Positions 1-4,977 of a stretch of 6,757 bases of DNA are shown here, piece after piece. The translations under genes and the position numbers were made by a program. The notes beneath the pieces were generated by a model. The model saw only the letters and a list, made by a program, of their open reading frames with translations. It had not been told where the DNA came from and ran no database searches. Positions within the stretch are counted from its first letter, which is position 1. Each line of letters opens with the position of its first letter. This DNA is from Methanobacteriota archaeon (GTDB lineage: Archaea; Halobacteriota; Halobacteria; Halobacteriales; Halalkalicoccaceae). The stretch is taken from NCBI GenBank assembly GCA_022561895.1, contig JADFQH010000161.1, forward strand, positions 1 through 6,757, in the 5' to 3' direction.

Positions 1-641
1 AGGGTCATCGCCGCCGCCGCAACCAGACAGAGCAGCCACATCAGCCGCGGCTTCATCAGGCTGAAGTAGGCTCCGAGGGTTGCCCGAAACCCGGCTGTCG
101 GTGCCGAAACGGTGGGCGTCGGCTCCGGCGTGGGTTTTCGTGGGAGTTCTGAAGACGGATTTTTGGTGAGTGACTCGTCGCGCTCTCGCGTCGGAAACCG
201 CTGTTCGAGCGCCCACGCGAGTCCGACGAGCAGGCCGCCGAAGATGAGCGTTCCGACCAGCAGGTGGATCGCAGAGATCAGTGCGGGCGCGCCGGTGGTG
301 GCGACGACCGCACCGATTCCGACCTGTATGGGATAGAGGGCTGCGGGGATCAAAAGCGCCCACCGCACGCGCGTCGATTCGGTTCGCCAGCCCACAACGA
401 GGCTCGCGATGACGCCGATCCCGACGAGTGCGGCGAGCAGGCGGTGTGTCCACGCGATGGTGACGGCCGCCCCGTCGAAGGGGTAGCTCCCGCCGCAGGC
501 GGGCCACGTCGAACAGGCCGCCGACGCATCGGTGAGCGCGGTCGTCGCGCCCGCGATGACGAGCAGATACGCGCCCATCGCGGTTGCCGCAAGTAGGGGA
601 AGAAAGCGCGACCGGTCAGCAGGCTGTTCCGTGGTAGACAC
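1..641 (-). CDS. ctaB: Fused compact haem A synthase (CtaA-like) / haem O synthase (CtaB), 5' part only
   Basis: Reading the minus strand from GTG at 641 gives 213 open codons to the window edge, so the gene continues to the left. An in-frame TAG at 650-648 fixes the 5' limit, and GTG is the first usable start. Residues 14-145 form four hydrophobic segments with hallmarks of a half-size CtaA/COX15: a cysteine pair in an outer loop (C43 and C49, around S-T-W-P-A) and one His in each of two helices (H66 in WTHRLLA, H126 in SAIHLLVG). A Pro/Thr-rich linker follows (about 150-183). Residues 192-213 then match the start of a UbiA-family protoheme farnesyltransferase (YFSLMKPRLMWLL). CtaB makes haem O from haem B and CtaA oxidises haem O to haem A, so the fusion would join consecutive membrane steps that supply the oxidase. 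Compact one-bundle CtaA proteins are known in archaea. Whether this domain is active is inferred, and the CtaB active site lies outside the window. Confidence 0.9.
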   Translation of the reverse strand, partial: MSTTEQPADRSRFLPLLAATAMGAYLLVIAGATTALTDASAACSTWPACGGSYPFDGAAVTIAWTHRLLAALVGIGVIASLVVGWRTESTRVRWALLIPAALYPIQVGIGAVVATTGAPALISAIHLLVGTLIFGGLLVGLAWALEQRFPTRERDESLTKNPSSELPRKPTPEPTPTVSAPTAGFRATLGAYFSLMKPRLMWLLCLVAAAAMT

Positions 642-648
642 GTCTACC
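633..648. promoter_or_regulatory. Inverted repeat over the ctaB start codon
   Basis: GGTAGAC and GTCTACC are exact reverse complements separated by two bases. The dyad contains the GTG start (641-639) of the minus-strand gene. It could be a regulator site or, in RNA, a small hairpin presenting the start codon. No function is shown by the sequence alone. Confidence 0.4.
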
Positions 649-666
649 TAGGGGTTGGAGTGGGCG

Positions 667-675
667 TACTTAGAC
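667..675 (-). promoter_or_regulatory. Weak TATA-like element for the ctaA-ctaB fusion
   Basis: On the minus strand this reads GTCTAAGTA, about 30 bp upstream of GTG 641. The spacing suits a haloarchaeal promoter with a very short or absent leader, but the match is poor. Confidence 0.3.
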
Positions 676-711
676 TCCGCGGTGTCGCTCGCCGCGGTCG
701 AAAACGCACAC

Positions 712-718
712 ATTTATG
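712..718 (+). promoter_or_regulatory. TATA box of coxB
   Basis: ATTTATG is centred about 27 bp before the ATG at 742, the distance expected between an archaeal TATA box and a transcription start at the start codon. It supports a leaderless coxB transcript and argues for 742 over the in-frame TTG at 655, which lies upstream of this box. Confidence 0.6.
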
Positions 719-741
719 CTCGTTCTCGCAAAGCACAGGAT

Positions 742-1635
742 ATGAAACGGACCCGGAGTGTCCTCGTCCTCTGTGCGGGGCTCTTTCTGTTTGCCGTAGA
801 ACCCGCTGCGGCACAGAACTCGATCAACGATCAGCTCATTGGCGACCTGAACAACGTGCTTCTGTACGCCGCGATCCCGATCACCCTGCTGGTGCAGGCG
901 ATCCTGATCTACGCGGTGTTCAAGTTCCGCAACAACGACGAGCCGCGCCCAACCCAAGAGAACCGCCGACTCGAAATCACGTGGACCGTCGCGACCGCGA
1001 TCGTCCTGCTCTTCGTCGGGCTTGCCTCCTATCAGGTGATGGCCGACCCCTTCATCACCCACCAGTACGACGACGAGCCGGGTCCCGACGACGTCGAGAT
1101 CGAAGTCGTCGCGTTCAACTACGGCTGGGAGTTCAACTACGAGAACGAGGATATCTCGGTCGGCGCTGAGGAACCGGTGATCCCGACCGACACCGAGGTG
1201 TATTTCGACGTAACGGCGGATGAAGAGCAGAACTCATACATACATGGCTTTCACGTCCCTGATCTCGGGCTGAAACAGGACGCGAATCCGGGCCAACATC
1301 ACATGGTGAAGACCGAGGTCTACAACGAGGGCGAGTATCAGGGCTACTGCTCGAAGTACTGCGGTGTGGGCCACTCGAACATGTACTTCACCATCACCGC
1401 AGTGGATGACGGCGAGTATCAGGACTGGGTCGAAGAGCAGCAGGCTGAAAACGGCGACGAAGAAGCTGCTGAAGAAGAGGAGATGATGGACGAAGCGGCT
1501 GAAGAGGAAGAGGCGGCCGCTGAAGAAGAGGAGGCTGCCGAGGACGCGCAAGCCGCTGAGGAGGAAGAAGCGGCCGGTGAAGAGGACGAACCCGGTGACG
1601 AAGGCGAAGACGGCGAAGACACCGGCGACGAGTAA
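742..1635 (+). CDS. coxB: Cytochrome c oxidase subunit II (CuA subunit)
   Basis: The 297-residue protein accepts electrons from a soluble or tethered donor (likely halocyanin in haloarchaea) at its CuA centre and passes them to subunit I. The ATG at 742 gives a Sec-type signal sequence (residues 1-24, probable cleavage after AAA). Two transmembrane helices follow (about 39-60 and 79-100), then an outward-facing cupredoxin domain. CuA ligands are visible: H168 in HGFHVPDLGLKQD, then C203, C207, H211 and M214 in CSKYCGVGHSNM. The residue after C203-S is Lys205, where well-studied enzymes have Glu; that position binds copper through its backbone carbonyl, so CuA should still form. From about residue 231 to 297 the protein is a Glu/Ala/Asp-rich low-complexity tail not needed for the fold. 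The gene is divergent from the ctaA-ctaB fusion, has its own promoter, and is followed by a T-run. Confidence 0.96.
   Translation: MKRTRSVLVLCAGLFLFAVEPAAAQNSINDQLIGDLNNVLLYAAIPITLLVQAILIYAVFKFRNNDEPRPTQENRRLEITWTVATAIVLLFVGLASYQVMADPFITHQYDDEPGPDDVEIEVVAFNYGWEFNYENEDISVGAEEPVIPTDTEVYFDVTADEEQNSYIHGFHVPDLGLKQDANPGQHHMVKTEVYNEGEYQGYCSKYCGVGHSNMYFTITAVDDGEYQDWVEEQQAENGDEEAAEEEEMMDEAAEEEEAAAEEEEAAEDAQAAEEEEAAGEEDEPGDEGEDGEDTGDE
1459..1632 (+). repeat. Degenerate repeat coding the acidic CoxB tail
   Basis: This 3' part of coxB is built from imperfect copies of a purine-rich unit encoding roughly A-A-E-E-E-E, recurring about four times, then grading into a Gly/Asp/Glu-rich end. The pattern suggests expansion by slippage or recombination. 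It also produces meaningless Ser-rich and Leu-rich readings on the opposite strand. Confidence 0.7.
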
Positions 1636-1649
1636 CTCTCTCACGTCGA

Positions 1650-1656
1650 ATTTTTT
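1650..1656 (+). terminator. T-run terminator after coxB
   Basis: A run of T (ATTTTTT) lies 15 bp after the coxB stop codon. Archaeal termination is commonly driven by such U-rich stretches without a strong hairpin, and none is seen here. Confidence 0.5.
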
Positions 1657-1697
1657 ACAACGGGTCCGTGGTGTGCGATAGCTCGTGTGTGACGCTC

Positions 1698-1705
1698 TTT
1701 AATAT
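1698..1705 (+). promoter_or_regulatory. TATA box of the amphi-Trp gene
   Basis: TTTAATAT is centred about 25 bp before the ATG at 1727, typical of a leaderless haloarchaeal transcript. With the T-run after coxB it suggests separate transcription from coxB. Confidence 0.6.
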
Positions 1706-1726
1706 CCGAGAGTACGTACTCGAACC

Positions 1727-2011
1727 ATGACCGAAGAGGTTCTTTTCAAAACCGAACAGTCACGAAGTCGCGGCGAGATCGCACAGTACCTCCGGACGGT
1801 AGCCGACAAGCTAGACGAGGACGGGAAGCTCTCGCTCAGCGCGGGCGAGGAATCAGTCGAGATGGAGGTTCCCGAACGTCCGACGTTCGAGATCAAAGCA
1901 GAACGCGAAGAGGAGAGCGACGGCACCGAACTCAGCGTCGAGTTCGAACTCGAATGGGACGAAGAACAGGAAGGCAACGGCAGGAGCGGCGGCGAGTTGA
2001 CGATCGAGTAG
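1727..2011 (+). CDS. Amphi-Trp domain-containing protein
   Basis: This small, very acidic 94-residue protein has no signal peptide or membrane segment, so it is probably cytoplasmic. It matches the amphi-Trp domain family as I recall it: an N-terminal strand (EEVLFKTEQ), an amphipathic helix (about 14-31, RGEIAQYLRTVADKLD), a segment ending in a Pro-Glu turn (SVEMEVPE, 43-50), and a conserved FELEW with the signature Trp77. The last 17 residues are Gly/Glu-rich. The biochemical role of the family is unknown to me. The start at 1727 is well placed after a TATA-like box. The gene ends 17 bp before the stop of the convergent unrecognised gene, so this point probably marks the left edge of the accessory segment. 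The family call is from remembered motif pattern, not a search. Confidence 0.82.
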   Translation: MTEEVLFKTEQSRSRGEIAQYLRTVADKLDEDGKLSLSAGEESVEMEVPERPTFEIKAEREEESDGTELSVEFELEWDEEQEGNGRSGGELTIE

Positions 2012-2027
2012 TGAGTGGACCCAACAA

Positions 2028-2324
2028 TCAGTACTCGTACAGCTCTGCGTAGATCTCTTTTGCGACTGATAGCGCCTTCTTTCGATTCGTTAACCAGACG
2101 GTTCGTTGTCGTTTCGAGGCGTATTCAAGCGGCACATCGGCGTCATCATCCATCTCATCTAGTATATCGAGAGGTAGCTCCTCGTTTTTCGAAACTTTCC
2201 GTTCGAGGAGTTCGTCGGCAGTCATAGGAACGCCACCAGTACGACTTTTGATAGACCGAACACTACTGAGTGTTTCCAACACGTCAGCCTTGACCAAAGC
2301 TCGTTCGTCCGGTGTGCCCGCCAT
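2028..2324 (-). CDS. Hypothetical acidic protein in the accessory segment
   Basis: I do not recognise this 98-residue protein. ATG at 2324 is immediately preceded by an in-frame TAG, so the start cannot lie further upstream; an internal Met34 (VPMTADELL) is an alternative. It has no membrane segment. The middle is acidic (about 44-66, with DEMDDDAD), and the C-terminal third is more basic and probably helical (KRQRTVWLTNRKKALSVAKEIYAELYEY), which could suit nucleic-acid or partner binding, though this is speculation. Codon use is mixed, with AGT, CTA and AAA codons less typical of the oxidase genes, and a sampled line is about 52% GC. It points away from the winged-helix operon and shares a 143-bp spacer with it, so both could answer to one regulator. 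That it is a real gene rests on length, haloarchaeal composition and a clean start. Confidence 0.55.
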   Translation of the reverse strand: MAGTPDERALVKADVLETLSSVRSIKSRTGGVPMTADELLERKVSKNEELPLDILDEMDDDADVPLEYASKRQRTVWLTNRKKALSVAKEIYAELYEY

Positions 2325-2358
2325 CTAATCGTCACAACATCCACGACTTCATCTAATC
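2322..2358. repeat. 9-bp direct repeat at the start of the hypothetical gene
   Basis: CATCTAATC occurs at 2322-2330 and 2350-2358, with a period of 28 bp. On the minus strand this is GATTAGATG, and the first copy contains the ATG of the gene starting at 2324. The second copy sits near the position expected for its TATA box and also contains an ATG that opens only a six-codon frame. Confidence 0.45.
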
Positions 2359-2395
2359 AACGTACCGGAAGACGACCGACACAGCTCTAACACCA

Positions 2396-2429
2396 CTGCA
2401 TTCATGCAGCATCAAGCTGCGTAGCTGCA
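2396..2429. promoter_or_regulatory. Overlapping inverted repeats, candidate operator
   Basis: CTGCAT and ATGCAG form a perfect dyad with a 2-bp spacer (2396-2409). GCAGC and GCTGC form a second with a 5-bp spacer (2406-2420). TGCAGC and GCTGCA form a third, wider one (2405-2410 and 2424-2429). The cluster ends 3 bp before a TATA-like element, where a haloarchaeal regulator would compete with or help the basal factors. The downstream winged-helix protein is the obvious candidate binder. Confidence 0.5.
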
Positions 2430-2432
2430 AGG

Positions 2433-2438
2433 TTTAAG
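2433..2438 (+). promoter_or_regulatory. TATA-like element of the winged-helix operon
   Basis: TTTAAG lies about 33 bp before the ATG at 2468, which would give a leader of only a few bases. It directly follows the inverted-repeat cluster. Confidence 0.5.
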
Positions 2439-2467
2439 ACGAATGCCCTCGTACCTCTCACAGAGCC

Positions 2468-2914
2468 ATGTCACAGGACAATCTACAAACAACCACTGAT
2501 GAATCAGCGTTCGTCAAACTGCTGGGAACCGAAGGCCGAGTCCGGATACTGGATGTACTACTGCGAAAACCGCATGTCACGCTAACACGCGCGGAGATCG
2601 CGGAACTTGCTGGAATCGACCCAACAACGTTCGATCGGAACAAGGAGATTCTGAGACAACTGGGTTTACTCAATATCAAAAATCAGAACGGGCGCACAAC
2701 GGAATATACGATCAACACTGATAGTCACATCTCAAAAGTTCTTGGTACCGCTCGTTCCGAGTTATTGGAACATGCGACAGAACCCAGAAACCACAGAGGA
2801 GTTGATCAGAACAAAATAAAAAAGGCAATTAAGAGCCGTACAGACGGTAACGCCATTGCAAGCGAAGCAGATGCCCAAATTGCAAAACAACTCGCAAGAG
2901 AGCGGGCATACTAA
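2468..2914 (+). CDS. Winged helix-turn-helix protein
   Basis: This 148-residue soluble protein has a winged-helix fold of the ArsR/MarR type in residues 15-85: helix 1 (FVKLLGTEGRVRILDVLL), helix 2 (TRAEIAELAG), the recognition helix (PTTFDRNKEILRQLGLL), and a beta wing (NIKNQNGRTTEYTIN). The remaining 60 residues form a charged tail rich in Lys, Arg and Ala, with no recognisable ligand domain. It is probably a DNA-binding regulator of its own operon, given the inverted repeats just upstream; that link is inferred. The stop is followed after 4 bp by the next start codon, so the pair is co-transcribed and perhaps translationally coupled. Sampled lines are 43-48% GC, with an AAA/ATA-rich stretch near 2812-2832, unlike the oxidase genes, which points to acquired DNA. 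Such proteins are common on haloarchaeal plasmids and proviruses. Confidence 0.82.
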   Translation: MSQDNLQTTTDESAFVKLLGTEGRVRILDVLLRKPHVTLTRAEIAELAGIDPTTFDRNKEILRQLGLLNIKNQNGRTTEYTINTDSHISKVLGTARSELLEHATEPRNHRGVDQNKIKKAIKSRTDGNAIASEADAQIAKQLARERAY

Positions 2915-2918
2915 CACA

Positions 2919-3254
2919 ATGGTTGAGTTGGAACGGAACTACGACAAAGGACTCTCAACGCCGTACTATTACGTTATCTTCCACGAAGTTGATGATTTAG
3001 AACCTATTGCAAACCTAACTGAACAAAATCCCATTCCGATCCCGGAACGGGGAGACACCGTTTCGTTGGCAAGAGGTGACACCCAAGAGGACGGTGGGAT
3101 AACGAGCGAGCAAGTCGGGTCCTTTGAGGTGGTCGACATCGAATACGAGTATTCTCTGACTCAGAACACGCATCGTGTCACGGACGATATGGAAGAAAAC
3201 AGTCCAGACGTACTTGCGATAGTCGTCGACGTTACGGTTTCGCGTGTAGATTGA
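2919..3254 (+). CDS. Unrecognised small protein paired with the winged-helix gene
   Basis: The protein has 111 residues from ATG at 2919, chosen because it lies 4 bp after the upstream stop; an in-frame ATG at 2856 would overlap the winged-helix gene heavily. I do not recognise a named family. It is acidic, soluble and apparently beta-rich: YYYVIFHEV (16-24), a turn with PIPERGDTVSL (40-50), GSFEVVDIEYEYSL (67-80), and a last strand LAIVVDVTVSRVD (99-111). A Pro-rich lead into G-D-x-V, then a strand pair ending in alternating Val, resembles small beta-barrel proteins often seen in phage-like cassettes, but this is only a shape comparison. The stop lies 13 bp from the stop of convergent coxC, so the accessory segment ends here. 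A role as partner or effector of the winged-helix protein is possible and unproven. Confidence 0.7.
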   Translation: MVELERNYDKGLSTPYYYVIFHEVDDLEPIANLTEQNPIPIPERGDTVSLARGDTQEDGGITSEQVGSFEVVDIEYEYSLTQNTHRVTDDMEENSPDVLAIVVDVTVSRVD

Positions 3255-3267
3255 ACGACTTTCGATT

Positions 3268-4191
3268 CTATACCACCGCACCGATATACAGCACAACGAC
3301 GAGGAACACCCAGACGACATCGACGAAGTGCCAGTACATCGAGACAGTCGAGACGGAGGTGTGGCGATCCGCGGAGTACTGGCCGTAGAGTGCTCGAACG
3401 AGAACGATCGTGATCAGCACCGCACCCATCATCACGTGTAGTCCGTGCAGCCCGGTCAACCCGTAGAAGGCGCTCGCATAGAGCGCTTCCTCTGCGGCGG
3501 CGAGCGTAAAGCCGTAGTGGATGATGAACTCGTAGTACTCGTAGCTCTGGCCCGCGAGGAAGATAATACCGAGAACAAGCGTCGCGATCAGTCCGATGAT
3601 GAAGTTCCGGCGGTTGTCATCGAGCAGCTGGACGTGCGCCCAGTGGATCGTCCCGCTCGAGATGATCAGGATGAGCGTGTTCGCGAGGACCAGTTCGTTG
3701 ATGATTGGGATCTCGACCGCGCCAAGTGAGATGGTTCCCGCAAGGAGTGGCCCGGAGATCACCTCGAAGTCGGCGGGCGGCCACGAAACGATGCGGATCT
3801 GGAAGTAGTAGACGAAGACTGCTCCGAAGGTCGCCACCTCAGTACATAAAAAGAGCAACATCCCCCAGCGGAGGCTGCCGTTGCCGTGGCCTTCCTCGTC
3901 CCAGAACGCCTTGATAAAGGCGTGATATGTCCAGCCGTACAGTCCGGCGAGGAAGACGATGACACTGGCAAGAAAGACGCCACCGCCGACGACCGGCGCG
4001 AGCGGTAGCCCCCCGAGGGCGAGAATCGTCAGCGCAGCACCGATGTAGATCCCTGAGGCTCCAACGGCGGTGATAAAGGGCCACCAGCTGGCTTCCCCAA
4101 AGCCCTTCGGCCAGTCTTCGACGGCCGGTAAGTGATGGCCATGGTCGTCATCATGGCCGTGATCGCCATCAGCGTCTTCGGAAATACTCAT
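3268..4191 (-). CDS. coxC: Cytochrome c oxidase subunit III
   Basis: The 307-residue protein is a seven-helix membrane subunit that packs on subunit I and stabilises turnover. Family marks include LRWGMLLFLCTEVATFG with the conserved glutamate E118, the IHWAHVQLLDDNRRNF segment, GQSYEYYEF, FYGLTGLHGLHVMMG, and the C-terminal YWHFVDVVWVFLVVVLY. ATG at 4191 is preferred over an in-frame ATG at 4230, because a TATA-like element lies about 27 bp upstream of 4191 and inside the longer reading. The N-terminus has a His/Asp cluster (residues 8-20, five His) that is not part of the membrane core and might bind metal. The gene faces coxB across the accessory segment and is divergent from the small membrane genes preceding coxA. 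Base use matches the other oxidase genes. Confidence 0.96.
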   Translation of the reverse strand: MSISEDADGDHGHDDDHGHHLPAVEDWPKGFGEASWWPFITAVGASGIYIGAALTILALGGLPLAPVVGGGVFLASVIVFLAGLYGWTYHAFIKAFWDEEGHGNGSLRWGMLLFLCTEVATFGAVFVYYFQIRIVSWPPADFEVISGPLLAGTISLGAVEIPIINELVLANTLILIISSGTIHWAHVQLLDDNRRNFIIGLIATLVLGIIFLAGQSYEYYEFIIHYGFTLAAAEEALYASAFYGLTGLHGLHVMMGAVLITIVLVRALYGQYSADRHTSVSTVSMYWHFVDVVWVFLVVVLYIGAVV

Positions 4192-4214
4192 GCTCTGGGC
4201 TTTTGCGTCGATTA

Positions 4215-4222
4215 CCAAAAAG
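4215..4222 (-). promoter_or_regulatory. TATA-like element of coxC
   Basis: On the minus strand this reads CTTTTTGG, centred about 27 bp before the ATG at 4191. It supports that start and a leaderless message. The sequence is a fair rather than strong match. Confidence 0.45.
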
Positions 4223-4289
4223 CCTCCCAACCTGCGCCGATCACTCGCACGCGGGGAGACCCTATTCTTTGTAGCCGTTCAGTTCGATG

Positions 4290-4298
4290 GGTTTTCGG
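4290..4298 (+). promoter_or_regulatory. Weak TATA-like element of the DUF7541-like gene
   Basis: GGTTTTCGG is centred about 27 bp before the ATG at 4321. Spacing is right but the sequence match is poor. Confidence 0.3.
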
Positions 4299-4320
4299 TT
4301 GACTGTCCCATAGGAGCGGT

Positions 4321-4704
4321 ATGGAAGAGCAAACGGGGCTGAGCGACCAGTACCGAAAGGCCAGTCCGTGGCCGTTGTTCATCGCCCTCGGGCTTGCGCT
4401 CGCGGAGGTCGGCGTGTTCCTCAACATCGTTCCGTTCGCGGTCGGCGGGCTGGTGTTGCTCGTTGGAAGCCTCGGCGGGATCATGAGCGAATCGGGCTAC
4501 GTGGCGACACCATGGCCGTTTATCGGTCTCCTCGGGATCGTTTTCGCGGTCATCGGCATCGTTCTGCTGGTGCTTTATCCCCTTGGTGGGGGCGGGGCCT
4601 TCGATATCGGATTCCGCGGGGTTGCGATCGCCGTTGGCGGCGTTCTGTGCATGGCCGGATCGCTCGTTGGACGGCTGTTTCTACAGGATCGCTCGCCAGT
4701 GTAA
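4321..4704 (+). CDS. Cox-cluster four-helix membrane protein (DUF7541-like)
   Basis: This 127-residue protein resembles haloarchaeal 'cox cluster' proteins (DUF7541, from memory), whose function is not known. Four hydrophobic segments lie at about 17-36, 39-55, 65-86 and 100-117, and the short ends are polar. The protein is an internal duplication: residues 14-53 (ASPWPLFIALG, then AVGGLVLLVGSLGG) are mirrored by 62-117 (ATPWPFIGLLG, then AVGGVLCMAGSLVG), giving two two-helix units joined by a loop with ESGYV. The second unit carries a Gly-rich insertion (about 87-100). No metal or haem ligand pattern stands out. Its position upstream of coxA, divergent from coxC, suggests an accessory subunit or assembly role for the oxidase; this is inferred from context only. 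Confidence 0.85.
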   Translation: MEEQTGLSDQYRKASPWPLFIALGLALAEVGVFLNIVPFAVGGLVLLVGSLGGIMSESGYVATPWPFIGLLGIVFAVIGIVLLVLYPLGGGGAFDIGFRGVAIAVGGVLCMAGSLVGRLFLQDRSPV

Positions 4705-4719
4705 GCGACGAACCACTAG

Positions 4720-4726
4720 CTATTTG
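4720..4726 (+). promoter_or_regulatory. TATA-like element of the DUF6684-like gene
   Basis: CTATTTG is centred about 27 bp before the ATG at 4750, consistent with a leaderless transcript starting at the start codon. It suggests this gene has its own promoter despite the 45-bp gap to the gene before it. Confidence 0.5.
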
Positions 4727-4749
4727 ATCGCCCGCCCGGTAGGTCGGGT

Positions 4750-4977
4750 ATGAGCCGACTGTTCGATGATCGCGTCTTCAACAAGGAGACGCTGCTCGAT
4801 TCGACGGTGAACCTCGTCCCGTTTGGAATCATGCTGTTCTTTCTCGTACTGTTTACGGTTGCGACCCCAGAGGGCTGGCAGGACGGGTCGCTGATGAGCA
4901 TCTACATGCTGACGATCATCATCAGCATGATCTGGGGGCTGTTGCATCTAACCTACGCGACGGCAAAGCGAATCTAA
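4750..4977 (+). CDS. Small two-helix membrane protein of the cox cluster (DUF6684-like)
   Basis: This 75-residue protein has a short charged N-terminus (MSRLFDDRVFNKETLLDSTVN) and two membrane helices (about 22-38 and 50-70) joined by a brief loop (TPEGWQDGS). It ends in a positively charged A-K-R-I tail. It resembles the haloarchaeal DUF6684 family (from memory), which sits next to coxA; no biochemical function is known to me. Size and two-helix topology recall the small fourth subunits of bacterial oxidases, but I see no sequence motif that proves homology. It is followed by a GC-rich stretch with a T-run and then the coxA promoter, so it is probably transcribed separately from coxA. Confidence 0.83.
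   Translation: MSRLFDDRVFNKETLLDSTVNLVPFGIMLFFLVLFTVATPEGWQDGSLMSIYMLTIIISMIWGLLHLTYATAKRI

Noticed and set aside
264..596. Plus-strand open frame opposite the ctaA-ctaB fusion
   Set aside because: Arg- and Gly-rich low-meaning translation; the minus strand reads a clear CtaA/CtaB protein.
655..741. In-frame TTG start extending coxB by 29 residues
   Set aside because: The TATA-like box at 712-718 lies inside the extension, and the signal peptide begins properly at the ATG at 742.
1234..1644. Leu-rich and Ser-rich open frames opposite the end of coxB
   Set aside because: They arise from the reverse complement of the acidic repeat and have no independent support.
2015..2227. Plus-strand open frame of 70 codons
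   Set aside because: Shadow of the minus-strand gene at 2028-2324; Arg-rich and unlike haloarchaeal proteins.
2856..2918. Upstream ATG for the gene after the winged-helix gene
   Set aside because: It would overlap the winged-helix gene by about 59 bp, and the added residues are a frame-shifted reading of its tail. ATG 2919, 4 bp after the stop, is better.
2468..3254. Calling the winged-helix pair a proven toxin-antitoxin system
   Set aside because: Neither protein shows a known toxin motif or catalytic residues; only gene order suggests it, so it is left as a hypothesis.
3368..4137. Open frames on the plus strand and other minus frames within coxC
   Set aside because: Out-of-frame readings of coxC with no motifs or start signals.
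4192..4230. Upstream ATG extending coxC by 13 residues
   Set aside because: The TATA-like element for the shorter start lies within this extension, at the right spacing for a leaderless message.
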